Shown here one piece after another: positions 13,063-19,906 of a stretch of 19,906 nt of DNA. Origin of the DNA: HyVt-337 sp964428895 (GTDB taxonomy: Bacteria; Planctomycetota; Phycisphaerae; SM23-33); the NCBI GenBank assembly GCA_964428895.1, contig CAYRZU010000062.1:1-19906 (forward strand). Direction: 5' to 3'. The first letter of the stretch is position 1. Each line of letters opens with the position of its first letter. The position numbers and the translations under genes were made by a program. The notes under the pieces are model-generated. The model made no database searches and had not been told where the DNA came from. It saw nothing but the letters and a program-made list of their open reading frames with translations.

Positions 13063-13764
13063 TTACGTCCGGCGGTGCCGAGCCAGCACCATGCTGCTGC
13101 CGGCGGTTAGCAGGGCCAGCGTGGCCGGAAGGGGAACGCCGGGGCTGGGCACATCCTCGCTGGCGGTCCAGTCGCCGCCAACGGTGGCTGAATCCCATTC
13201 CGGGCCGTCCGGGCTCGTAAACAGCAGCACGTCGCTGCTCTGGCCGGACGGGATCAGCAGCGACAGGAACGACCAGACCGCCGCGGTCGGCGCCGGCGTT
13301 CCGGACGGGTCGCTCAGCAGCGTCGACGAGGGGGACACGTCGCCCGTGCCGTCGACGAAGAACACGTGGCCGAGTTGGTCGGGGGGGCTCAGGGCGGGGT
13401 TGCCCGTCAGCGTTTCGTCGCCGTCTAGGCCAACCTGAAACTCCGTGATCGTATTGGAGATACTGCCCGTGGTGACGTTGAAGACCTGATAGGCGTAGAC
13501 GTATTCGGCGCCGCCAGTCGGGTCGGCGCCGAGGCCGAACGTCGCGTCGAAGTTGCTCGCCCCCGCCGATGGCGCGTAGACGGCGAAGTCCACGTCGGCC
13601 TCGACGGCAAAGCCGGCCAACTGGCCGAACACGTGGACCGACCCTTGCCAGGCCCCCATGGCGTTGCCGTCCGCTGGAAGAACCGTCACCGCGTTGGCGG
13701 TGGCCGCCAGTAGAAGGATAACCACCCCCGTGCCAGCCAGGTACAGTACGGATTCTCGTGTCAT
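13063..13764 (-). CDS. VPLPA-type PEP-CTERM surface protein
   Basis: 233 aa. The signal peptide covers about residues 1-25 (ending TANA before VTVLP). The body is Gly/Asp/Ser/Thr-rich with predicted beta strands (YVYAYQVFNVTTGSISNTITEFQVGLDG) and no recognised enzyme motif. The C-terminus VPLPATLALLTAGSSMVLAR is the VPLPA variant of the PEP-CTERM sorting signal (from about residue 210), ending RHRRT. Exosortase-dependent surface display is expected from the family. The ribosome site is weak (AAGG, 8-9 bases upstream). A strong terminator follows, whose 5' arm on the sense strand is identical over 15 bases to that of the GEVED gene (GCGGGCGACCCCGAC), tying the PEP-CTERM genes together at their 3' ends. 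Confidence 0.88.
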   Translation of the reverse strand: MTRESVLYLAGTGVVILLLAATANAVTVLPADGNAMGAWQGSVHVFGQLAGFAVEADVDFAVYAPSAGASNFDATFGLGADPTGGAEYVYAYQVFNVTTGSISNTITEFQVGLDGDETLTGNPALSPPDQLGHVFFVDGTGDVSPSSTLLSDPSGTPAPTAAVWSFLSLLIPSGQSSDVLLFTSPDGPEWDSATVGGDWTASEDVPSPGVPLPATLALLTAGSSMVLARHRRT

Positions 13765-14057
13765 GTCAGAGCCTTGCCGAGTCTGTAGCGTTCAAGAATG
13801 TCTGCGATTGCCATGCGCCTCCAAAAAGGGCGCTTAACTACCATCGGCCAATTGGGTCCAAGAGGATGAGGCCGCCACGGCAGACCCATCGCGTGGCGGG
13901 AAACACAACTGAATCGCTGATGTTTCGGAGGCAACGCCAGGATCGCAATAGTGATGAAGTTCGACGTAACACACCAGACATACACATGTTACGGTACCGT
14001 GCCGTCCAGTATCCTTGGTAATTAAATTTACACCTGGTGACCGGTTTTAAGGAATTC

Positions 14058-14119
14058 TCTGTACAGGAGTTGGGTAAACACTGGGCGGCCTGGCGCTGCT
14101 GCGGCGGCGTAAGACGTAG
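14058..14119 (+). pseudogene. Probable remnant of a PEP-CTERM gene 3' end
   Basis: One frame reads TLGGLALLRRRKT then TAG (14078-14119), the typical hydrophobic-plus-arginine end of a PEP-CTERM protein, but it is closed by a stop just upstream (14075-14077). In the neighbouring frame SVQEL (14058-14072) could be a decayed SVPEP. Together they suggest a frameshifted, internally shortened tail. A hairpin with a T-tract follows 46 bases later, as it would behind a real gene. The upstream body of the gene is not recognisable. Confidence 0.45.
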
Positions 14120-14164
14120 ATCCGCCGAAGGCGGGACGTCGTTAGTCCAATCTAGCCAAGCAAG

Positions 14165-14197
14165 ACGGACGATTGCCTCCGGGCACTCGTCCGTTTT
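14165..14197 (+). terminator. Hairpin with T-tract after the PEP-CTERM remnant
   Basis: ACGGACGA (14165-14172) and TCGTCCGT (14187-14194) form a perfect 8-bp stem with a 14-base loop, followed by TTT. It is a plausible plus-strand terminator with no intact gene in front of it. Confidence 0.45.
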
Positions 14198-14260
14198 GCG
14201 CGCGCCGAGAATGCCCAATGAACGCGGCGCTAAGTTTGCGCTAATGCGCATCTGTCATTG

Positions 14261-14291
14261 GTAGGGGGTGCAACTGGTTGCACGCGCAACG
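14261..14291. repeat. Palindromic repeat, left copy
   Basis: GTAGGGGGTGCAACT, then GG, then TTGCACGCGCAACG. GTGCAA and TTGCAC pair as a short hairpin. The same arrangement recurs as a direct repeat at 14982-15013, on the other side of the TPR-like lipoprotein gene, with a different loop. Confidence 0.8.
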
Positions 14292-14341
14292 GGTCGCCCA
14301 TACCATCAGCTCGGCCGACCCAATCCACCGAAAGGATCACC

Positions 14342-14968
14342 ATGAGACCATGGTCCGTCGTCCTCGTTCTCATCCTCGTCATCGCGAGTTCGTGCGACTC
14401 GCCGTCCGAGACGGCCCCGCTCGCTGAGACCTCGGACGCCAGTGAAGCCATCCCTATGCTCGATGCCGTCAAAGAGGTCTTCGCCGACCCGCAAGGCCGC
14501 CAACTCATCCACGAAGTCTTCGCCGCCAACTGTTTCAACAAGTGCTGGACCTTCTTCGATAAGGCCGACCGGACCGATGAAGACACCGAGGACATGCTCC
14601 TGGTGGCCCAGACGTCTCTGTGGCATTGGAAGCAGCGGACCGATTGCGAGCCGGTCAACCTATCGGTCGGGTATTGGCAGATCTCCCGGGCCTATGCCCT
14701 GGCCGAGAACGCACCCATGGCCCTTCAGTTCGCCCGCAAGTGCCTGGCCGTCAGCGAGTCCGGCAAGCTCTCCCCGTTCTTCCTCGGCTACGCCCACGAA
14801 GCCCTCGCCCGAGCGGACCTTCTCGCCGGCAACACCGCCGCCGCCAAAGGCCACCTTGCGGATGCCCAGCAGCAGCTAGCGGCCGTGGCCAACAAGGATG
14901 AGATCCAACTCCTCGGCGCCGACCTGACCGATTTGGACAACGCCCTGGCCGACGACGCCACAGAGTAG
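14342..14968 (+). CDS. TPR-like lipoprotein
   Basis: 208 aa. A signal sequence ends in VIASSC, so Cys18 is the likely lipid-attachment residue. The rest is helical and resembles a TPR-like family I recall as soluble proteins in Gram-positive bacteria: NCFNKCWTFFDKADRTDEDTEDML at about 63-86 in two steps, TSLWHWKQ at 91-98, GYWQISRAYALAENAPMALQ at 110-129 and AHEALARADLLAGNTAAAKG at 151-170, ending in a helix pair. Function of that family is unknown to me. The start has AAAGGA 6 bases upstream. The gene is bounded by two direct copies of a palindromic repeat (14261-14291 and 14982-15013) next to an AT-rich gap with a decayed gene, which hints at arrival as a unit. A lipoprotein form of this family is unusual. 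Confidence 0.8.
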   Translation: MRPWSVVLVLILVIASSCDSPSETAPLAETSDASEAIPMLDAVKEVFADPQGRQLIHEVFAANCFNKCWTFFDKADRTDEDTEDMLLVAQTSLWHWKQRTDCEPVNLSVGYWQISRAYALAENAPMALQFARKCLAVSESGKLSPFFLGYAHEALARADLLAGNTAAAKGHLADAQQQLAAVANKDEIQLLGADLTDLDNALADDATE

Positions 14969-14981
14969 ACTGAGTCAGCAA

Positions 14982-15013
14982 GTAGGGGGTGCAACTCGCT
15001 TGCACGCGCAACG
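14982..15013. repeat. Palindromic repeat, right copy
   Basis: GTAGGGGGTGCAACT, then CGC, then TTGCACGCGCAACG. It matches the left copy at 14261-14291 in 29 bases; only the loop between the pairing arms GTGCAA and TTGCAC differs. It starts 13 bases after the lipoprotein stop codon. Confidence 0.8.
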
Positions 15014-15046
15014 AAAGCCCAGGTCGTGCGGCCTCGCAGAAAGAAA

Positions 15047-15072
15047 GCCGGCGGATTGGGAAATCCGCCGGC
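15047..15072 (-). terminator. Intrinsic terminator of the histidine kinase operon
   Basis: GCCGGCGGATT (15047-15057) and AATCCGCCGGC (15062-15072) form a perfect 11-bp stem with a 4-base loop. On the minus strand it is followed by TTTCTTTCT. It lies 27 bases after the kinase stop codon. Confidence 0.85.
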
Positions 15073-15099
15073 CGAGGTAGCGTGGGTATTGGGCCCGCT

Positions 15100-16578
15100 C
15101 TAGGCCGCGGGGGTCTGGGCGGCGGCGAGGATCTGTCGGACCGTGGCCAGCAGGTGGTCGGGGCTGAAGGGCTTCTGGATCAGCAGGGCCCCTTCGCGGG
15201 CGGCGGTGTCGGCGTCGATGATGCCCTGGGCGTAGCCGGAGATATAGATGACCTTGGTCTTGGGTCGGATGCCCCGCAGCTTCTCAGCCAGGGTTCGCCC
15301 ACAGGTGTTGGGCATGACCACGTCGGTGATCAGCAGGTCGATGTGGCCTTGGAAGTCTTGGGCCTTGCGGAGGGCCTCGGCCCCGTCGGCGCCGGCGATC
15401 ACCTCATAGCCGCAGGTCTGCAGCACGCGGATCAGCAGGTTGCGGACGGCCGGTTCATCCTCGGCGATCAGGATCACTTCACCGTTGGCCCGTTCGCTTT
15501 CGTAGCTGGAGGCGGGGAGGGCCGTCTCGGCCTCGGATTCGGCGGCGTCGGCCGCACGGGGGAAGTACAGGTGGAAGGTCGTGCCCTTGCCGGGATCGCT
15601 TTCCACGCGGATGTACCCGTCGTTGCCGACCACGAAGCTGTTGACCATCGCCAAGCCAAGCCCGGTGCCCTTGCCCGAACTCTTGGTGGTGAAGAACGGC
15701 TCGAAGATCTGTTTGCAGACGGCCTCGTCCATGCCGAAGCCGTTGTCGGTGATGCTCAGCCGCACGTACTCGCCGGCGGCGGCACTGTGCTCGACGGCTT
15801 CGGCCTCGGAGACGTGGACGTTCTCGCCGCTAAGGCCCAGCTTGCCGCGGCCCTCCATGGCGTCGCGGGCGTTGGTGGCCAGGTTGTTGACGGCCTGCTC
15901 GAACTGGACGGGTTCGGCCCGAATACTGCCGATGTCGGCGGCCAATTCCACCGTCACGTCGATGTGCTCACCCAGCAGCCGCTCCAGGGACGGCGCCATG
16001 GCCGTCAGCAGTTGCTTGAGGCGCGCCGGTTGCAGGTCGGGCGATTGGGGGCGGGCGAGCGTCAGCAGTTCGCTGATCATCTCCGCCGAGTGAGCGGCTG
16101 CCCGGGCGACCTCTTCCAGCGACTCGTGCAGGGGATCGTCGTCTTTGACCTGCGTCAGCGCCACCCGGGTAAAGCCGTTGATGATCGTCAGCTTGTTGTT
16201 GAAGTCGTGGGCCACGCTGGCGGTGAGGCGGCCGATGGCTTCCATCTTGACGGCCTGGCGGAGGCGTTGCTGGGCCCGGTGGAGGCCTGTGGCGTCGGCC
16301 AGCAGCAGGGCGTGGGCCTTGTGGCCGTCCCAGGTGACCTCGATGGTGCGGGCCTCGGCGTGGGAATCGTCGCCGGCGCCGCGGTGGATCACCACGTGAC
16401 CGGTATCAGCCGCATGCAGGTCCACGTGTCGGCCGACCAGGTCGTTGGCCGACAGGCCGAAAAGCGCCTCGGCGGCATGATTGGCGTAGAGGATGCAATC
16501 ATCCTCGGCGAGGATGACCACCGCGTCGTGGGTGTGGGCCAGGAGGTGTTGGAAGTCGGTCTTATCTCGGCGCGACAT
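15100..16578 (-). CDS. Hybrid sensor histidine kinase (PAS-HisKA-HATPase-REC)
   Basis: 492 aa and no membrane helix, so cytoplasmic. Layout: PAS domain at about 8-95 (VVILAEDDCILYANHAAEALFG); dimerisation helix with phospho-acceptor His124 in ASVAHDFNNKL; ATPase domain with N box (NNLATNARDAM, 231-241), DNGFGM (278-283), F box (IFEPFFTTK, 291-299) and GTGLGLA (304-310); receiver domain at about 367-485 with acidic cluster EDE (373-375), phospho-acceptor Asp419, Ser447 and Lys469. All catalytic residues are present. Family knowledge: the signal received by PAS drives autophosphorylation and transfer to the fused receiver. The start overlaps the upstream receiver gene by 17 bases, so the two are translated from one mRNA. 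No DNA-binding output protein or phosphotransfer protein is adjacent. Confidence 0.93.
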   Translation of the reverse strand: MSRRDKTDFQHLLAHTHDAVVILAEDDCILYANHAAEALFGLSANDLVGRHVDLHAADTGHVVIHRGAGDDSHAEARTIEVTWDGHKAHALLLADATGLHRAQQRLRQAVKMEAIGRLTASVAHDFNNKLTIINGFTRVALTQVKDDDPLHESLEEVARAAAHSAEMISELLTLARPQSPDLQPARLKQLLTAMAPSLERLLGEHIDVTVELAADIGSIRAEPVQFEQAVNNLATNARDAMEGRGKLGLSGENVHVSEAEAVEHSAAAGEYVRLSITDNGFGMDEAVCKQIFEPFFTTKSSGKGTGLGLAMVNSFVVGNDGYIRVESDPGKGTTFHLYFPRAADAAESEAETALPASSYESERANGEVILIAEDEPAVRNLLIRVLQTCGYEVIAGADGAEALRKAQDFQGHIDLLITDVVMPNTCGRTLAEKLRGIRPKTKVIYISGYAQGIIDADTAAREGALLIQKPFSPDHLLATVRQILAAAQTPAA

Positions 16579-16990
16579 TCGTTCGGAACTCCGGTGACGG
16601 CGGTTTTCGGCGGATGGCGTCGGACAGCGTTTGAGCCAATGACGTGTGGTCGAACTTCCACTTGGTCAGGCAGCCGGCAGCGCCGCCGGCGACGGCCTGT
16701 TGGTGGCGGGATTCATCGGTGGTCGGCGTTACCAGCACCACCGGCACGTCGCCCACGGAGTGGCAGACGCTGGCGACGACCGCCAGGTCGGTGTCGGTCT
16801 CGAGGTCGGTCTCCAGCAGAATCGCTTCGAGCTTTTCCTCTGCGACGTAGTTGGAAACGACCGCAGCCGAGTCCAGACGGCTGACCCGCAGGTCGAAGGA
16901 GTCCGGGGCAGAGCGGATCATCTTGCACAGGCAACGAGCGTCGGTGGCGTCGTCGGCCAGCACCAGAACGGGATGGGTCTTGTCGTCCAT
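16562..16990 (-). CDS. Receiver-only response regulator with Glu at the phospho-site
   Basis: 142 aa, a single CheY-like receiver without output domain. The start at 16990 has GAGG 5 bases upstream; the ATG at 17008 has no ribosome site. Conserved features: acidic pair Asp13-Asp14 in VLVLADDATDA, Thr in VVLVTPTTDE and Lys in CLTKWKFD. At the phospho-acceptor position, where relatives have LLDL, the sequence reads ILLETDL, i.e. Glu60 replaces Asp. Other acids lie close by (Asp62, Glu64, Asp66), so a shifted acceptor cannot be excluded. This could be a pseudo-receiver locked in an active-like state. It is the first gene of an operon with the hybrid kinase, overlapping it by 17 bases, and probably works with it as a scaffold, brake or input module; this is inference. 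Confidence 0.85.
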   Translation of the reverse strand: MDDKTHPVLVLADDATDARCLCKMIRSAPDSFDLRVSRLDSAAVVSNYVAEEKLEAILLETDLETDTDLAVVASVCHSVGDVPVVLVTPTTDESRHQQAVAGGAAGCLTKWKFDHTSLAQTLSDAIRRKPPSPEFRTNVAPR

Positions 16991-17144
16991 GACAACCTCA
17001 CAGTCCATTGCTGCAAAGGGGTATACAGGGATTTGTCCTAATCAGTCTTATCGGCAGGGACCATCGATCTTCGCCACCCGTCTGAAGAGGTTTTGGCCGG
17101 CAATCTTGGCCGGTGGCGCCGTCGAGCGTAAGATAGGAGTAGCC

Positions 17145-18146
17145 ATGAGTTCCCCACGCGACAATGTGCTTCGACTAGCGGCCCGGGCCCAATGGCGCGT
17201 GCGGTGGGTCCGGGCGGCCTTGGCGGCTCTGCTGGGCTGGACGGCGTTGAACGTGCTGGCTGTGGCCAGGGCCATGCTTGTCTTTGACCTGCCTCTGACC
17301 CTCGATGTCCTCTGGATCGGCGGCGTGTGGGCGTTGGCCTGTGCGATGGGATCGTTGTTCGTGCCATGCTCAGCCATCCGGGCTGCGGCGCGCGTCGATC
17401 AGCAGTGGGACCTCAAGGAACGGTTCGCTACAGCCGTGGAGCTGGGTTGGTCCGACCAGGCCGATTCGCCCGCGGCGGAGGTCGTCTACGCCCAAGCGGC
17501 GGCTGCCGTTGGGCGACTGCCGGTGTTGGGGGGTGGCGTCTGGGGAGGGGTCAGGCGGGCGGCGGCGGGTTGGGGCCTCAGCGTGCTCTTGGTCGCTGCA
17601 ATGAACGCGATAACCGTTGTTCCTGAAGGTCCGGCGGGGCTGTCACCCGACCAGCGTCGGGAGGTGGCGGCCGTTCTGCGGAACCAGGCTGCCACGGTGG
17701 ATGAGGAGTTGGCTCGCAAGTTCGAGCAGGCAGCTGGTGCGGTGGTGGCCTTGGATGATGACGAGTTCGACCGTTTGATGGACGAACTGCGCGAGGCTGG
17801 CTTCCGCCCCGTTGAGTTAACCCCCGAAGCCCTGCGAGCGGCCGGGATGTTGCGGACCGAACGTGCTCCCGATAACGACGCAACCGGCGACAACGGATCA
17901 GCAAGCGTTGAGCCCGGGCAGCCCGACATCGACGACGGCTCCTGGATGCGAGTCTATCATCCGGACTATGATCCCGCCGCGACGGGCGAGGGGGGGGATG
18001 GCCCGCCGCCGGCGAGCGAGGCCGATTACACCGAGGTCTGGTCGGCGGCCAAGCTGCGGGCGAGCGAGTCGCTAACCAGTGGAAAGGTACCGGCCGAGTA
18101 CCGCCGGATCGTCCAGCGGTACTTCAGCGACACCTCGAGCGAGTAG
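17145..18146 (+). CDS. Three-helix membrane protein of unknown function
   Basis: 333 aa. Hydrophobic segments lie at about 22-47, 54-76 and 139-159. Between the second and third is ARVDQQWDLKERFATAVELG (82-101), a pattern I recall from planctomycete membrane proteins of the DUF4175-like kind (ARxxDxxxxLKERxxTALEL), often near MoxR/DUF58 genes; no such genes are next to it here. Residues 165-235 are charged, helical and possibly coiled; 240-295 is a disordered Asp/Gly/Pro region; the end (KVPAEYRRIVQRYF) is also typical of that group. The start at 17145 has AGGAG 6-7 bases upstream; upstream in-frame sequence overlaps the divergent receiver gene and is not a signal. It converges on argS with a single base between stop codons. 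Function not assigned. Confidence 0.8.
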   Translation: MSSPRDNVLRLAARAQWRVRWVRAALAALLGWTALNVLAVARAMLVFDLPLTLDVLWIGGVWALACAMGSLFVPCSAIRAAARVDQQWDLKERFATAVELGWSDQADSPAAEVVYAQAAAAVGRLPVLGGGVWGGVRRAAAGWGLSVLLVAAMNAITVVPEGPAGLSPDQRREVAAVLRNQAATVDEELARKFEQAAGAVVALDDDEFDRLMDELREAGFRPVELTPEALRAAGMLRTERAPDNDATGDNGSASVEPGQPDIDDGSWMRVYHPDYDPAATGEGGDGPPPASEADYTEVWSAAKLRASESLTSGKVPAEYRRIVQRYFSDTSSE

Positions 18147-18147
18147 C

Positions 18148-19878
18148 CTACATCCGCTCGACGGTCTCGATACCCAGCAAGCCCAAGGCCAACTGAATCG
18201 TCCGGGCCGTCAGGTCGCACAGGCGCAAGCGGCTGGCCCGGATGGGGCCCTCGGATTTCAGGACGGGGCAGGACTCATAGAAGCTCATGAACGCACCGGC
18301 CAGATCAAACAGATACGCGCACAGCACGCTGGGTAGGCATTCGGCTGCGACGGAATCGAGCGTCTCGGCCAGTTGCAGCACCTTGACTCCCAGGGCCCGC
18401 TCGGCCGGCTCGGCCAACTCGATCGGCCCGGCCACATCGTCCAGCTCTCCCTTGCGGAAGATGGAGCGGACGCGAGCGTAGGCGTATTGCATGTAGGGGG
18501 CGGTGTTGCCTTCCAGCGAGAGCATCTTGTCCCACGAAAAAACGTAATCGCTGGTGCGGTTCTGAGCGAGGTCGGCGTACTTGACCGCCCCGATGCCGAC
18601 CACTCGGGCGACCTCGGCCCGTTCAGCCTCGTCGAGCTCGGGGTTCTTCTGGGCCACCAGGTCGGCCGACCGCTTGACGGCCTCATCCAGCAGATCCATC
18701 AGTTTGATCGTGCCGCCTTCGCGCGTGCGGAACCGTTTGCGATCCTCGCCCAGCATCATGCCGAACGGCACATACTCGAGTGAGATGTTATCCAGGGCGA
18801 ACCCCGACTCGCGGGCCACCGCGAAGAGTTGCTGAAAATGAAAGCTCTGCTCGGACCCGACCACGTAGATCAACCGATCGCCACCCAGCGCAGAGATACG
18901 GTGCCGGATGGCCGCCAGGTCGGTGGTGGCGTAGAGGTAGCCGCCGTCGGTCTTCTGAACGATAAACGGTGTGATCTCGCCGTCCTTGTTGGCGAAGGCC
19001 GTCAGGAACACGCACTTGGCGCCTTCGGACTCCTTGAGCAGCCCCTTGGCATCCAGGTTGGCCACGACCTTCGGCAGGTCGTCGTTGTAGAAGCTTTCGC
19101 CGCAGACGTCGGTTCGTTGGAGCGTTACGCCCAGGCCGTCGTACACCTGCTGACAGTGGGATAGCGAGATGTCGAGGAATTCCTGCCAACGGGCCCGGCA
19201 GTGCTCGTCGCCGCCTTGGAGCTTGACCACGGTCTGGCGTGCCAGGTCGGCGAAGACGGCGTCGTCGTCGAACCGTTTCTTGGCGGCGCGATAGAAATCT
19301 TCCAGGTCGGCCAGATCCTCGGAGAGATCCGCGTGGCCTTGTTCGACGAGTTCGTCCAGGTGGGCCAGCAGCATGCCGAACTGCGTGCCCCAGTCGCCGA
19401 CGTGGTTTTGGCGCTTCACGTCGTGGCCGAGGAACTCGAGCGTTCGGGCGATGGCGTCGCCGATGATGGTCGATCGCAAATGACCGACGTGCATCTCTTT
19501 GGCCAGGTTCGGGCTGGAGTAGTCGATGACAACATGCTGCTTGGTGTCGGCGGGCCGGATGGTCAGCCGCTCGTCGTCAGCCGCCGCGGTCAGGCGCTCG
19601 CCCAGCCAATCGGCTTTGAGCGTAATATTGATGAAGCCCGGTCCGGCGATGTCGATGCTTTCAGCTAGGTCCGACAGGTCCAGATGCGCCAGCAGCGTTT
19701 CGGCCAGGTCGCGAGGCTTGGTCTTGAGGGCCTTGGCGGCGGCCATGACTCCGTTGGCCTGGTAGTCGCCGAACTCCGGCTTGGCCGACGGGCCCACCAG
19801 GGCGGCAGCGCCTTCCGGCGCTCCGGCGGCAGTGAGGGCCTGGCTGATGCGTTGCTCGAGTTGGTTTCGAAGATTCAT
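18148..19878 (-). CDS. argS: Arginyl-tRNA synthetase
   Basis: 576 aa, full length for bacterial ArgRS. It charges tRNA-Arg with arginine in the cytoplasm using ATP. Evidence: N-terminal tRNA-recognition domain with FGDYQAN (36-42); class I HIGH motif as HVGH (130-133) in SSPNLAKEMHVGHLRSTIIG; NHVGDWGTQFGMLL following it; the ArgRS-specific KMSKR-equivalent loop near residue 380 (KRFRTREGG, as in ArgRS lacking a canonical KMSKR); and a C-terminal DALR anticodon-binding domain ending in the typical LGIETVERM. The start has AGGGA directly upstream with a short spacer, and upstream context is cut by the window edge. The stop is one base from that of the convergent membrane protein gene, with no visible terminator between. 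Confidence 0.98.
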   Translation of the reverse strand: MNLRNQLEQRISQALTAAGAPEGAAALVGPSAKPEFGDYQANGVMAAAKALKTKPRDLAETLLAHLDLSDLAESIDIAGPGFINITLKADWLGERLTAAADDERLTIRPADTKQHVVIDYSSPNLAKEMHVGHLRSTIIGDAIARTLEFLGHDVKRQNHVGDWGTQFGMLLAHLDELVEQGHADLSEDLADLEDFYRAAKKRFDDDAVFADLARQTVVKLQGGDEHCRARWQEFLDISLSHCQQVYDGLGVTLQRTDVCGESFYNDDLPKVVANLDAKGLLKESEGAKCVFLTAFANKDGEITPFIVQKTDGGYLYATTDLAAIRHRISALGGDRLIYVVGSEQSFHFQQLFAVARESGFALDNISLEYVPFGMMLGEDRKRFRTREGGTIKLMDLLDEAVKRSADLVAQKNPELDEAERAEVARVVGIGAVKYADLAQNRTSDYVFSWDKMLSLEGNTAPYMQYAYARVRSIFRKGELDDVAGPIELAEPAERALGVKVLQLAETLDSVAAECLPSVLCAYLFDLAGAFMSFYESCPVLKSEGPIRASRLRLCDLTARTIQLALGLLGIETVERM

Positions 19879-19906
19879 GGTCCCTGCAGAAACAAATACA
19901 CCACAA

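Larger units (their letters stand above)
13765..14341. other. AT-richer intergenic island with hairpins and a gene remnant
   Basis: This 577-base stretch is the longest gap in the window. By eye it is clearly AT-richer than its surroundings, especially 13960-14060. It contains a probable decayed PEP-CTERM tail (14058-14119), a T-tract hairpin (14165-14197), a wide CCAATGA/TCATTGG inverted repeat (14215-14261) and one copy of a palindromic repeat (14261-14291). Open frames crossing it (for example 13838-14251 minus) have no family features. No promoter was identified with confidence. Confidence 0.6.

Noticed and set aside
13838..14251. 137-codon minus-strand frame in the AT-rich gap
   Set aside because: No ribosome site, no family, mixed composition, and it crosses the hairpins and the PEP-CTERM remnant.
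14215..14261. Integron attC-like reading of the inverted repeat with GCGC centre
   Set aside because: No recognisable core sites (GTTRRRY or RYYYAAC) in the right order and no integrase; kept only as an unexplained inverted repeat.
14989..16884. Open plus-strand frame of 631 codons opposite the kinase operon
   Set aside because: The minus strand encodes complete PAS, kinase and receiver motifs; the plus frame is Gly/Val-rich shadow sequence.
17106..17134. TTGGCC and TAAGAT separated by 17 bases before the three-helix membrane protein gene
   Set aside because: The transcript would start inside or after the ribosome site, so it is unlikely to be the functional promoter.

Overview
The window looks like part of a GC-rich Planctomycetes chromosome, most likely from the Phycisphaerae side of the phylum. 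This rests on content rather than on any marker gene: three intact proteins with C-terminal PEP-CTERM/VPLPA sorting signals, two type IV/II pseudopilins (one with an H-X9-DG tail), a GGDEF/HD-GYP protein, and many one-gene units of both orientations with short, hairpin-rich intergenic regions. No rRNA, tRNA, CRISPR array, transposase or integrase gene was seen. All genes were read by eye; no database search was possible.

Layout. 29-670 (-): a 213-aa PD-(D/E)XK restriction-type N-terminal domain with no methylase part. 903-1685 (-): lipoprotein with eight CXXC units. 1845-4058 (-): membrane sensor with GGDEF and HD-GYP. 4336-4836 (+): pseudopilin, stop codon overlapping that of an exported SagB-like nitroreductase (4833-5495, -). 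5634-5954 (+): small membrane zinc-ribbon protein. 5977-6264 (-): ABM-type monooxygenase-fold protein. 6420-9482 (-): GH38-type alpha-mannosidase-like enzyme. 9758-10432 and 10722-11354 (+): two PEP-CTERM proteins. 11463-12509 (-): H-X9-DG pseudopilin. 12731-12949 (+): 72-aa Cys-containing protein. 13063-13764 (-): VPLPA-type PEP-CTERM protein. 13765-14341: AT-richer gap holding a probable decayed PEP-CTERM tail and hairpins. 14342-14968 (+): TPR-like lipoprotein between two copies of a palindromic repeat. 15100-16578 and 16562-16990 (-): hybrid histidine kinase overlapping an upstream receiver-only gene whose phospho-acceptor position reads Glu. 17145-18146 (+): three-helix membrane protein. 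18148-19878 (-): argS.

How it fits together. Exosortase-type surface proteins, pseudopilins, a cyclic-di-GMP enzyme and a two-component pair would fit a cell-surface/matrix programme, but only the kinase/receiver pair is clearly an operon; most other genes appear to have their own promoters and terminators. In the sense direction all three PEP-CTERM genes carry a related GC-rich element (core GCGGGCG) shortly after the stop codon, forming terminators for two of them. Two small plus-strand genes and one pseudopilin share a -10 region of the form GGGCCTAnAATGGT.

No complete new system is evident. The items most worth a second look are the repeat-bounded lipoprotein cassette, the eight-unit CXXC lipoprotein, the receiver with Glu at the phospho-acceptor position, the Lys/Ala-rich insertion in the GH38 enzyme and the shared promoter and 3' elements.
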